From positions 26,921,856-26,985,855 of the forward strand of contig NW_022145599.1 in NCBI RefSeq assembly GCF_000002235.5: a stretch of 64,000 nt of DNA, in the 5' to 3' direction. Under the pieces are notes generated by a model. It saw nothing but the letters and a program-made list of their open reading frames with translations, ran no database searches and was not told where the DNA came from. Of this stretch, positions 23,755-34,702 are shown one piece after another. The DNA is from Strongylocentrotus purpuratus. Lineage: Eukaryota > Echinodermata > Echinoidea > Camarodonta > Strongylocentrotidae. The position numbers were made by a program, and so were the translations under genes. The number at the start of each line of letters is the position of its first letter. Within the stretch, counting starts at the first letter, position 1.

Positions 23755-24837
23755 CAGAAAGAGTGAAATGGGGAGAAAAATCAAGTGTTTTGATCACTGG
23801 AAGATGTATCAATGTCTACTTATACACAAATCCTTTGAATTAAGGATCCATTGATCAATCAAGTTAATCACTAGTTTTAGGATCAGTTTCCAGCAGCGTA
23901 GATAATCCCTTGCTTAAGATTTTTTTCCCAAACTCCAGTTTCCTCCCGATAAAACAGAACAGGACAAATCTCCCAATCACCTGGTAGAGATGGATGAGAG
24001 TTGAAGTACAGATTTCCAAGGAGATGTCAAGAAGATGATGATGACGTCAGAATCTCTTCCAATTTAGCGAGAACAAAATTGTGAAGTGGCACAATTTTGA
24101 TAGACAGGTCACTCATCAAAAAGTTTTATCACCAATCAGAGCATGAATAAAAACGATGAAGAGCGAGTGTATTTATGAATGGGGATGTGGGCCACTGTTG
24201 GTGATGAGGTCACACAAAAATGAAAAGATGGTTAAGTCAATGTTGATTCAAAGTTGAGAAGAGAATATTAGGCGAGGGCAATCCCGAGTAGAGCCCTGGC
24301 TAGATGGCTGGCTGGACGAATGAATGGCGGCTTTATGAAAAATGCTTCTCAAGGATTTGAGGGGAGCTCCTCGGTCTGGTCTATCCTCCTCGTGGTGAAG
24401 GAGGGTGGGAGGGAGTGACACAAGATCTTTTTTGGCAATTGATTCTAATGAGGGCAAGATGACGAGAAGGCCATTGGACTGTCTTGGAGGAGGTGCCGGA
24501 GGAGGGCATCCCGAGAGAGGGAGAGGGAGAGAGAGGAAGGGAGAGAGAGAGATACAGAGAGAGAGAACAGTAGGGGGTCGTTGAGGTGTGTAGCAATTTT
24601 AATGTTTTCTGTGTGTGATGTGACTTGTCAGATTATATCTTTCTACCTGAAGTAGAACATCTACAAGTCATTATTACATTAATCGACTAATAAAAACATA
24701 TGAAAAGAATGGAATGATGTATTTGTTTATATTTCAATTTTTTTTATATCTATGCACAGATGACTAACCAAAAGGGGAAAAACTTTAATTGAGAAAAAGA
24801 GAGAGATGAGGAATAAAAATGTTATAGAAACAGGGGT

Positions 24838-24881
<44 letters not shown>

Positions 24882-25019
24882 AGGGGATGGAATTGGAAAA
24901 TTTTGAAAAAGACATACATGTATATATTTAGATAAAGAGCTGTGGAACTTAATACGAGTATACGTGTACAGATAGACAAAGAGACCATCAGACAGATACA
25001 ACAAGGAGAGAGAGAGACC

Positions 25020-25056
<37 letters not shown>

Positions 25057-25534
25057 GATTCTAGCGAGACGTAACAAGAAGACATCATCTAAGGAATGCA
25101 GCTTCTCACCATGACCTACAACAGAGGTCCCCTTTCATCAGGACGCTGTGCTGTGCTCTATTTTCCCTCTGCACCCCAGCAACCCTTCCCCTGGAGATGC
25201 ACAAGCCCTTCTGGCAAGAGAGAGCAGAGGGGTTGGAGCGTGAGATGCTAAATAAGGAAGTTGAAGGTTCAGCGTGGAAAGGGAACACCCTCCCCCAACG
25301 GATTCCGCCTTCTCAAAACGAGAGTCTCGAGGAGGGAGACATGCCTATCGTTTATCGGCTGAAATTAGAAGAGTTAGGCTTTAATCACCCCCTGTGCAGT
25401 GGCCACACTTCTCGTTGGGGCGGCCATTCAGCATGGTGTTGAAACTCATAATTTAACCAAATTGGCTGTGGTTGTGGGTACATAACTTCCTTTCTTTGGC
25501 AAAGGAAAGGAAAGGAAAGGGAAGATTTCAATCC
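23422..25534. other. Non-coding DNA with several (GA)n tracts
   Basis: (GA)n tracts lie at about 23692-23752, 24513-24565, 24840-24880 and 25022-25053. An AAAGG pentamer is repeated at about 25500-25520. GCCCTTCTGGC at about 25205-25215 is a possible lone arm of the palindrome family. The frame 25197-25442 has mixed composition but no recognisable domain or splice signals, so it is not called. Confidence 0.5.
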
Positions 25535-25638
25535 AGGGCCCCATCTTATAAATAGTTGCGATTAAGCGTAATATATTTTCATTTGATATCAATCGCAACT
25601 AAGAGATGTAAACTTGCGATTGATTATAGGACGAGGCC
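25535..25638. mobile_element. 104 bp GGGCCCC foldback (MITE-like)
   Basis: The left end AGGGCCCCATCTTATAAATA is mirrored by TATAGGACGAGGCCC at the right. AGTTGCGATTAA and AATCGCAACT form an inner inversion. This type of 'GGGCCCCGTCTTATAA' foldback is common in echinoderm and hemichordate genomes and supports the organism call. Confidence 0.65.
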
Positions 25639-26197
25639 CAGAGTAGTCTACAAGTTGTGAAATCAGTTTACTAAACATACACCTTCAACGTTTAAAAAGC
25701 ATATACAGAGAAGAGGCAAGTCAATAATTTAAAACAAGATCCATGACAGAGTAAGTAAGAAATGAATACAAAAGGCATACGCACACCAGTATTGGTTTTT
25801 AAGGAACAGCAGGATTTTCATCTTCAAAGGATGGTTCAATTGCAAGGTAGTAGTCTTGTGACTGAAAGTTCCCAGATTTTAAATATAGGCAATGCGCAAG
25901 TGCCCTTTGGTAAGACATTAATCCAAATCACCAAGTCCCTTGGATAAATCGCAAAGCCATAGGTCCTATACTTCCCTACAAGTATATACTTGTTTTCTCA
26001 GCTGTCTGATAAATAATTCATCCTTACATCCTTAACAACATGTAAGTTAAGAAGAAGAAATAAGAGAAAAGATGCTTTAAAGCACAACAGAAGATGGTGA
26101 TATCTTGAAGAGAAGCATAAAGCTCTTGCCATTCACAATTTTAAAAGAGATGTTATGAGGGGTTAGAGGAGGGGTGAGGGGAGGGGTTATAAATGAT

Positions 26198-26342
26198 TCA
26201 ACTCATGCCATTTTTCATATCAACCTCAACCTGCACTTTCTCAAACCAAGGCTCATCAATAACTTTTGCCTCAACATAAGGCATCGATCCAATCATCTGT
26301 TTTGTTTTTCTTTCTGAAGGGGACAAATTACGAGGAATAAAA
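26198..26342 (-). CDS. Exon-like stretch (possible 3' coding exon), unrecognised
   Basis: On the minus strand an acceptor-like TCATGCAG| precedes an open stretch of about 47 codons ending in TGA at 26198. The peptide is hydrophilic and protein-like, with MIGSMPYVEAKVIDEPWFEK in its middle, and its composition is not that of a repeat. I cannot assign a family. No polyadenylation signal is obvious close behind it, and no matching upstream exon was found. It could be a terminal exon, a retrocopy fragment or chance. Confidence 0.28.
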
Positions 26343-27090
26343 CTGCATGACATCATAAAGCATATGCTCCAAGAGGCCAAATCCCATAATACTAGCAAAA
26401 TGACATGTGTTATGATGGGTGTTTATTGTAGAGGCACTCATCCCTGTTTTCATATGGTCAAAATTCTGGAGCACGGGGGAACAGGCGGAATTTTCAAACT
26501 TGACTTGACCAAGTTTTTAGCATGCCCAGGATGTTTCGTAGTAAGTGAAAAGTAACTGTTTATTCTTGAAGCATTTGTTCACATTTGTCAAACGAATTCT
26601 ATTTTGAATAAAAGTCCATGCTTTGCAATTGACGGTGCTAAGAGAGTGGTATATCACCAAATCTTTTGCAAAGTCAAATCTGATGAGTTTGTCATGATGA
26701 GTGATTAGATAGGGCAATACCCCCACATTAACTTGCTTACAGGGGGACGGGGTTCATACATTAACATGGTCCTCCTACATTTCTACAAGGACAAGTTGTT
26801 GTAGTGTTTGTAGACGTTGGAGACTCTCTTGTAATCAGAACCTTGTAAGAATAAGTTCATATCATCACAAGATGGTTAAAAATGTATAAAATTGATGTAT
26901 TGAGAATATTATGAAAGTTTTAAGATCAATTAGATTATTTATCCATTATTATGATGCATAATGATTAATAAGGGTAATGAATTAATGGATAAAAACACAG
27001 GGTATGAACATTGTGATTCATCTGTGAAAATCATGGAGTGATTCACAGTAGAGCAAAAAGAAGTATTTTAGTAATCTTTCATAGCTTTTA
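26343..27090. other. AT-rich non-coding DNA, nothing recognised
   Basis: Short frames only. No element ends or splice-bounded exons were seen. Confidence 0.45.
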
Positions 27091-27425
27091 TAGGGGGAAT
27101 AGGCGGTTTAGGGGGTTTAACCCGCCCCCCCCCCCCCCTTGGGCTGCCAAGTGAAAATGTGATGTGCATAGAAAATGCTATCATGTGTCCAGACCTACAC
27201 AGTATCAGAAGATGTCAGTAGATGCCAGGAAAACATCACTAACGGGGGTTCAAAATAGCACACACAAAAAATCGGCTCATGGACAATGTAAACATCACTT
27301 ACGGGGGTTCAAAATAGCAACAACAAAAATCGCCTCGCCGCTATGCGGCTCGTGGACAATGCTCCACATCGCATTCAGGTTACCCCCTCCCACCCTTAGC
27401 AAAAAAGCTAGATCCGCCCCTGTGT
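27091..27425. repeat. Repeat-derived block with a duplicated 60-70 bp unit
   Basis: After a run of 14 C near 27124, a unit containing CATCACTNACGGGGGTTCAA occurs at about 27234 and 27293. The block ends AGCTAGATCCGCCCCTG, a phrase typical of dispersed invertebrate repeats. It may be the end of an old DNA transposon, but I could not find a matching opposite end. Confidence 0.5.
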
Positions 27426-29020
27426 TTTGGAAGGATATGGTAAAGACTTAAAGTAAAGAAAGAATGTAATTAAGGTTGCTCCGAATAATGAGGAGGACTT
27501 CAGGTGCAGAACGGGAAGAAATGGAGAGAATGTCATCACGGGGATAAAAGTCAATAACAGCTATGTAACAAATACATTTCTAAGAGGGAAATTGCCAACT
27601 TAAATAAATGATAATGATAAAATACCAAGGAATTTAGGAGTTTCATGGGTACCAATTCAATGGAAATTTGTATTAAAATAAGAGCCCCCGTCAGCACTAA
27701 AAGAGCCCCCGTTAGAAGGCTCACGGGGCTCTTTTTTTTTGGAAGAGCCCCCGTGGACAAAAAATTAATTTAGGCCCTGGCTACTTTAAACAAACAGAAC
27801 TTTTTTATTCCTGGTTCATTTTTCTTGATTGAGGTATCATATGAAAGAGCAGAAAATAAACTTTCTAGAAATATGAATTTTTCTTTGAAATTCAGATACC
27901 GCCCGCCAACTTACTTTTAGGTTTCCTTCCTTCAAATTGCTTTTAATCACTCATGCGTAAAATATGCATCACGTGAGTAGCATCAACTGAGAGAGGAGAC
28001 TCTAAGCTTTCCAAATATGTATCATTCATTAATCATGGTTGTAATTAAGTTATGATAAAACATTGATACTTCTCGGTTTCATTTTTTCTGGGACGCACTA
28101 TATATGTGTGTGCCAAGCTGACCATTTAAACATTTATTTTGTAAAATTTCTCTATTATTTCTGTTATGTTTTGTAATGAAAGAGTAAAAAAAGATAGAGA
28201 AGCTTGAAACCTATCATGAGTGCTTTAGAAAATGAATGAACTGAGATATATGCTGTGGAAACTTTGAAAATGCATATTTCTACAAATAAACATTCACTGA
28301 GTTGGATTTTGTCCACACTTTTCTACCAAGTACACAAAAAACAGCGACAAAAAATGTATATCTACAGTGCTAGCCACTTTAAAGTGAAAACATACATAAA
28401 ACAATAAACAAGGCACAAGAAAATAAGGATTAATACATGTATTGCTTTCTGATCCAGTATAATTTAAATTTGCTTCCATTTTTAAAGCCTTATAAGGTCA
28501 GAGAACTTGCATGCCCCAAATATCTAGCAAACAAACCAATGAATTCCTAATAAAAAAAAAAATTCAAATGTAATGTGATCTTTCCCAAGTCCAATAAATG
28601 GAGACCATAAGGAAAATGTCGGATTTCATATACCATCAGGAATCATGGTCGATGGCAAAATTGCATTAAGCTTTGGAATTTTTGACATTTTGATACCAAT
28701 GTAAATGATTCGAGATTACACAACTATGTTGTATGTTGCATGAGGGAGAAAAGTAGATTGCACTTTGGGGGGAGAAAAGTGCAGGGACCATGGTAGGTTA
28801 GCATCTTCAGAAGATTACAAATGACTTTTCACAGTCTGGGATGACTGCTGTATCTGTCATTTTTATCTGTTAGGAACATTTGCTTTCTATGATGAATGTG
28901 TTCTATTTTCACGAGTGTCATTTTCTTCTTCCTCTATGCTTTAACTCATTCCATTTCTAATCAAACTGTCTTCCTTTCGTCATTCCTTCCTCCTATCTTG
29001 TTTATATGTATTTAGTCAAT
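27426..29020. other. AT-rich non-coding DNA with a GAGCCCCCGT cluster
   Basis: At about 27680-27755 GAGCCCCCGT occurs three times, with the inverse ACGGGGCTC between the second and third. This resembles the TTCGGGGGCT cluster at 17205-17345. Nothing else was recognised. Confidence 0.4.
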
Positions 29021-29023
29021 CTA

Positions 29024-29127
29024 TCGTAATTAACGGTGTATAAAATGCACCTTTTCGCCGCCGAAAAATTTCAAAGTCGAGGGTGCGGTTTATACACAAG
29101 GACGGTTTACACAACGTTAATTACGGT
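29024..29127. mobile_element. 104 bp foldback (MITE-like)
   Basis: The outer arms CGTAATTAACG and CGTTAATTACG and the inner arms GTGTATAAAATGCACC and GGTGCGGTTTATACAC form a hairpin around a CGCCGCCG-containing loop. There is no coding capacity. Confidence 0.65.
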
Positions 29128-29164
29128 ACTTATTTATCTCTTTTTTTGGAGGGGTGGTATCCCC

Positions 29165-29188
29165 CCCTCTCTCTCTCTCTCTCTCTCT

Positions 29189-29231
<43 letters not shown>

Positions 29232-29232
29232 A
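29165..29232. repeat. (CT)n microsatellite
   Basis: A pure CT tract of about 68 bases with short T interruptions. The stretch 29233-29827 after it is AT-rich with nothing recognised. Confidence 0.95.
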
Positions 29233-29829
29233 CCATAATTTTTTGTTGTTGATAGATTGCACCTCTGATAATTTTTTCCTACTATTTCAGGGCTAGTTAG
29301 CAAACTTGCTAGACTTCCTGTTTTAAAAAAATGTCTGGAGTTTTTAATTTACTTCACAAAAATTTTAATTCTCCTAACTCTCACTTTTCCTGATTTCAAC
29401 ATTAAAAAACAAAATGAGCAATTTGCTCATAGGACATCTAGTTTGCACCATACTCAACAGGTTAACACTAGCATATATGCAATAGTGCAAGTGAATTATA
29501 TTTGTGTTGTAACATAATTTCGGTTCAATAAATGGTCACACTACAAAACGAAAACGGATGTAAGTTAGTGAAAAAAACAAAAATTGAAAAATTCATCTTA
29601 TAAATTCAAGCATTTACATGAAGGCACTTTTTTCTTTTTACCCAAAAAGATCTTTACAGTAGTCTTTGAATCACCTAATCCTTTTCAGTCACTTTTTATA
29701 TATACTTGATATATTTGACATCAATAGAGGGTTGTAACCCTGGCTGTTGCAAGTTCCATAAAGTGTTTGATCATTAAATATTGATTGTTGCGAAGAATGA
29801 ATTGAGAACCTTCTTCCAGCTGGTATGAC

Positions 29830-29877
29830 AAGAGAGAGAGAGGGAGGGAGGGAGAGAGAGAGAGAGAGAGAGAGAGC
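29830..29877. repeat. (GA)n microsatellite
   Basis: GA repeat with two GGGAGG interruptions. Confidence 0.95.
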
Positions 29878-30042
29878 GTAGTCTTCAGCGACCTAAGGAG
29901 TATCACAAGTAATGTGTAAATATACACTACGACTACGTTTGACTGGCAGATTCTATTGAGTGTGTCCAGTAAGGGATATCAGCAAATATTATCAAATATA
30001 AGAGATAGTCTCCTATAATCCAGTCACTTTGCAGCATGTCAT

Positions 30043-30080
30043 CTTTTTAGAAACACGAGGGCGTTAACTCTGTGTTGCAG
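30043..30080. repeat. GCCAGAAGGG palindrome, single arm
   Basis: CGAGGGCGTTAACTCTGTGT keeps the GGGCGTTAACTC half of the arm. The partner arm is absent. Confidence 0.5.
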
Positions 30081-30118
30081 TATATTATACATGATGAAGC
30101 AGATCCTAATCAAATGAT

Positions 30119-30420
30119 TGGTTTAGAGTGTACACGTGACCAGGCATTTATTTTGCCTAACATGTAATTTTACTAATGCCCGGTCATTAGCAGATACTAA
30201 TGTCCGGTCATTAGCAAATCTAATGACTGGCCATTAGTAAAATCCTGTTATAAAACATCATTTTATAAAACAAATAAAATACACATCATTTTGTTTGGGC
30301 ATTAGTAAAAAAATTACCCACACTCGGTACCTTCAAAACAGTCCAAAGGTACCTTGTGTGGGTAATTATTACTAATGCCCTCACTGCTGTGTATTATTTG
30401 TATATTGTCACTCTAAACAT
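30119..30420. mobile_element. 300 bp MITE with internal CTAATG/CATTAG hairpins
   Basis: The ends GTTTAGAGTG (30121) and CACTCTAAAC (30409-30418) are inverted. ATGAT lies 2 bases outside each end and may be the target duplication. Inside, three consecutive mini-hairpins of the form CTAATGYCCGGTCATTAG lie at about 30173-30237, and a long inversion of GGTACC-containing sequence (ATTACCCACACTCGGTACC against GGTACCTTGTGTGGGTAAT) lies at about 30313-30367. No open frame was found. Confidence 0.65.
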
Positions 30421-30906
30421 ATGATATGAAGATGTCAAGGTGATATTGACTGCTCGATATGAGTTCAAAGAATCATTGTAAAAGAGGAAGAAGGAAAAAA
30501 AAGGAAATAGGACCTACAATTAGTATAACCCAGAATTGCAAATAGCAACGATTTAGCTGGAGAAGTAAAGAATTCTTTGCTATGAATAAAGAACATCAAT
30601 GTCTTGAAAAGAGAATTGTTCATATATGTGGTAGTCACTGTTCGTCTCATGTTTGCCCAAATTTGTGATTAAACAGAGCTTAACAATTGACCTGTCATTT
30701 TAAGAGATTGTAATTTGATAGATGTATGTTTGAATGGCAAACGTTGCAAACTGAGCAAAGCGTAGGTTGAGAAGAAGCAGCTGACATTTGCAACACGAGA
30801 GTCAGCGTGATAATTTGCAGCAATAAACTTTGTGATTGAAATGATTATTAGTGGCAATGTATTTTGATATGAACCATGATTACCCTAAATGACAGATGAG
30901 GGAAAG

Positions 30907-30949
<43 letters not shown>

Positions 30950-31330
30950 AGGGGGCAGGGGACAGGTTAATCATATTAATACATGTGGAACCTTGCTCTC
31001 ATAGCAGGAGAGGGTAACAAAATTATCATTTTTTTTTTCTTTTCTTTTTTTGCAGTTCAAAGATTTTTCATTTCAATTAAAAAAAAAAATTCTGAATTCT
31101 AAGAAGATGATGCACTCTTTGCTCCCTTTGATTTCTTCATTTTTGCACACTACCTTTTCAAAAATCAAATTTCACTAAAAATGTCCATTCAGAAGAATTA
31201 TTTCCTCAGTAATTTTTGTCTCCCTTATCTCATTTTGGTAAAAAAAAATTGGGGGAAAGGGGCGGGGAGAGGGGGGGGGGGGGCAATATGCCCTCCCCTG
31301 CCATAAACGAAAAAAAAACTAGATGGAACT
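30421..31330. other. Non-coding DNA with (GA)n and G runs
   Basis: (GA)n with a terminal G run lies at about 30912-30947, and a run of 13 G at about 31270-31282. No gene was recognised. Confidence 0.5.
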
Positions 31331-31348
31331 TCGACTGCGCGCAGTCGA
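31331..31348. repeat. Perfect 18 bp palindrome
   Basis: TCGACTGCGCGCAGTCGA is perfectly self-complementary. It abuts the left end of the tandem-array element, whose terminal TGCCTCCG starts 6 bases later, so it may be part of that element or its target. Confidence 0.8.
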
Positions 31349-31353
31349 AAATG

Positions 31354-32303
31354 ATGCCTCCGTCATAGAGCAATTTTACAAACCAAAACAGAAGAAATTT
31401 TTCAAATTCAAGTTCAATTGTAATCCATTAACAGGTTCTCAGAATATCGTGATTACAAGCAATTTCTCATATACATATATGACCCTTTGATCTTTGACCT
31501 CATGACCCTAAAATCTACTCAGTTCACTGGCTCTGCATGATACATACATGATCAAAATTTGGCAGGAATCCATCAATCTGTTCTAATGAGAATGCGATCA
31601 CAAGCTATTTTTGCATACATAATGAGCCGCATGACCTTTGACCTTGACCTCATGACCCCAAAATCTAATCAGTTCATCGGGTCTGCAAGTAACATACATG
31701 ACCTAAGTTTGGCAGGAATCCATCAATCGGTTCTTGAGATAACGCGATCACAAGCTGTTTTTGCATACATAATGAGCCCTGTGACCTGTGACCTTTGACC
31801 TTGTGACCCCAAAATCTAATCATTTTATTGGCTTTGCAAGTAACATACATGACCTAAGTTTGGCAGGAATCCATCAATTGGTTCTTGAGATAATGCGATC
31901 ACGAGCTGTTTTTGCATACATAATGAGCCCTGTGACCTGTGACCTTTGACCTTGTGACCCCAAAATCTAATCAGTTCATCGGCTTTGCAAGATACATACA
32001 TGACCAAAGTTTGGCAGGAATCCATCAATCGGTTCTTCAGATAACGCGATCACGAGCTGTTTTTGCATACATAATGAGCCCTGTGACCTTTGACCTTTGA
32101 CCTCATGAACCCAAAATCTAATCAGTTCATCGGCTCTGCAAGATACATACATGACCAAAGTTTGGCAGGAATCCATCAATCGGTTCTTCAGATAACGCGA
32201 TCACGAGAACGGGACGTACGGACGGACGGACGTACCGTACGGACGGACGGACGGACGGACAACCCGAAAACATAATGCCTCCGGCTACTTCGTAACGGAG
32301 GCA
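31354..32303. mobile_element. Element with tandem DR1-bearing 150 bp units
   Basis: The element starts TGCCTCCGTCAT and ends CGTAACGGAGGCA, which are inverted. The interior is about five tandem units of 149-151 bp, each with TTGGCAGGAATCCATCAAT, GCATACATAATGAGCC and a TGACCTTTGACCT-like block (about 31481, 31636, 31777, 31928 and 32080). The block is AGGTCAAAGGTCA on the minus strand, the consensus DR1 response element for RXR/HNF4-type nuclear receptors. The last part is a (GGAC)n tract at about 32219-32262. Short open frames through the units are incidental. Confidence 0.75.
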
Positions 32304-32487
32304 TAAAAATCATTTTTAATCTATAAAGAACCATGGCAGTTATCTCATAGTAAGACAATACCAACTGTTTTACAGCTATCATTCTCCAGCAAAATACGCT
32401 TGTTTAGATACCTGGCATGAAAACAAACTTCTGTTACCTACAGCCCCGGCTCACGCTATGGCGTCTTCGGAGGATGCCATTATATTA

Positions 32488-32563
32488 TACTATTAGTGCC
32501 AAAAGGGCGTCACCTCTGTTACATGACAGAGTCGACGCCCATCTGGCGCTCATCAGATGATAT
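32488..32563. repeat. GCCAGAAGGG palindrome, copy 8
   Basis: The arms TTAGTGCCAAAAGGGCGTCA and GACGCCCATCTGGCGCT pair. The right flank CATCAGATGATAT continues the family's outer arm. Confidence 0.85.
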
Positions 32564-34610
32564 GTACATGTTAGGCAGTCATTCTAAATGATTTATCTCA
32601 TCTTCACATAGGGCGAAATCAAAACAGACGCGAGTCCCGAGCCCTGCTGTGTGTTTGTAAGCCTGTCAGACTCGCATGGCACATGCCATCTATAGGAGAA
32701 GAGGGGGAGGGGATAGGGCAGGATCGGGGGAGGTTTAGCATTCCAATAATAAATCCTTGGTGTTGTGGATACACTTCAATGTTGCCAGTCAAAATTCCAA
32801 CTAGCACCGATACAGTGCCCTGTCGTGATGTGCATGGGTGATGATAATGTGGAATCGATTTGATGGGAGTTCCCTGGGCAATGACTCTTGGAATTTAAAA
32901 AGTCCCCACATTTTTAATTTATTTCAATCACAATTCAAAGCAGCAGCACCCTCCCCCCCCCCCCCCCGAAAGATGCATTGAAATGGAGCATACTTATTTA
33001 AGCTATGGAACACGGCAATTCTGCAAAGTTACACATGTATTTCATCTCCATGCCATCTATTATGAGTAAATTCAATTCAAAACTAAGAAATATGAACGAC
33101 AATCTTTGATTTAATGAAATAAATCTTCTTGTTACATCTTACTTGGAAATTAAGCAAAGGTAATTGCTATTTTGAAGAATATTAAAAATATAGCTAGGCA
33201 CATCATCCATGTTTCTCATGCGAATGCACAGCACTCAAAGTGAAAATGCATTGAAAGTCTCAAATGACCTTTGAACTTGGGTACAGATTCCTGTGTTATA
33301 ACTAACAACGAATGAGTGATAATTGCAATAGGAGACAGATAGAATGTGTGTAATCTCTTATCCAGCATTCCTTGATATCTCATCAGCATCATCCAATAAC
33401 CCTTCCCTCCACCACGCCCTTCCTGTCCCTCTCCCTCCCTCTGACCCTCAATCCATTTCTTAATACCCCTCCTACCCTCACTCCCTCTCTTTAATCTCCT
33501 ATCCTCCCTTCCTCATTCCTCAGGAACATACTTTGTGACATTTTTGGTGTCCCTGTAACATAAGGAACCTACACATATTTGTGGCTCTGAGTAAAAACTT
33601 AAATAGTGGAGTGAGATTGTAAAGTGATTTCCAGGCATAATATTGCATCCTCATACCTAGAATCACTTAACAATCATGGGTCACTAATTTACGGAATTAT
33701 CCATCCCTCTCATTACCCCTTCCATTACCCTCTCCTTTCCCACCTTCTTCTCTCCTAACCTACCCCACTTCCTTACTCTATCTACCCCTCTCCATTCTTA
33801 CCTCCCCCCCCCCCCCCTCCCCTCCATCTCCCCTATCAATCTCCCTCCCTACCCCTATCACAGATAACGCCTTTCAGCACCTCGTGGCAGCTGCTACAAT
33901 TAGCCAAGGTATGAATTTCTAGTCTGTTTAACATGCCTCGTTGGCTGCATGCATCCTATCATTTTCCCTGTAACATGACAAGGACCAGACAGGGGGAGAC
34001 AATGAGAGACGAGTTCTAAAGATGAAAATAAAAGGGGGCGGGTTGCAAGGACTGGGTGGGTTAACATGCAAGATGAAGGAGAGAACTAAACAGAATGACA
34101 TAGAAGAAAGAGAGAGGGGGAGGGACGTAGGGAGGAACAGGGAGAGGGAGGAAGACAGATTGAAAGATGGAATTAAGAAGAGTGAGGAGAAAGAAAATAA
34201 AATGATAGGGATGACTGAGGGAGGATGGTACGAAGAAAGTGAAGATGGGAGTTAGCAAGTAAGAGAGATAAGGGACCATAACTCAAATTGACAGATATTA
34301 AATTTAAAAAAACTTTGTTATAATAAATTATATTCAAGATCGACACAACCAGAAGGAAAGAAGAAAATTATCATATCAAGCAGTACACAATTTAAGAAAT
34401 CCCAATAATCCTATGGTTTGTCAAAGAAAACAAATGTTCATATACATCACTTTTGTTTACATGCCTGTTGCTGTACGTACGTAGAAGTGCAACTGTTGAC
34501 GCTCAGAGACTTCTATAAAGAGAGTTGAGAGCTCTATAAATATCAACAGACAAGCTTAATGGATGGACAGTGGATGGGCTGATGGGGGAGGGGGGGGGGG
34601 ATCTAATTAT
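32564..34610. other. Non-coding DNA with pyrimidine- and purine-rich tracts
   Basis: A C run lies at about 32950-32967, CT/CCCT-rich sequence at about 33395-33530 and 33700-33860, and G/A-rich sequence at about 34080-34220. Frames in these tracts are compositional. No exon was recognised. Confidence 0.45.
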
Positions 34611-34702
34611 ATCACTTGCTTGTTGAGAGCGAGATGGGCATACACTTACGGGCATACACTTGTGTACTCTGGCACAGAGTGAATGCCTTTCTCGCTCTTC
34701 CT
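34611..34702. repeat. GCCAGAAGGG palindrome, copy 9 (diverged)
   Basis: GTTGAGAGCGAGATGGGCAT pairs with ATGCCTTTCTCGCTCTTC. A short direct repeat GGGCATACACTT occurs in the loop. Confidence 0.7.

Noticed and set aside
25197-25442. 82-codon plus-strand frame with mixed composition
   Set aside because: No recognisable domain, no upstream promoter or splice sites, and the start lies next to a possible palindrome arm.
31559-32275. Several 60-80 codon frames on both strands
   Set aside because: They are repeated translations of the 150 bp tandem units and start at different points in each unit.
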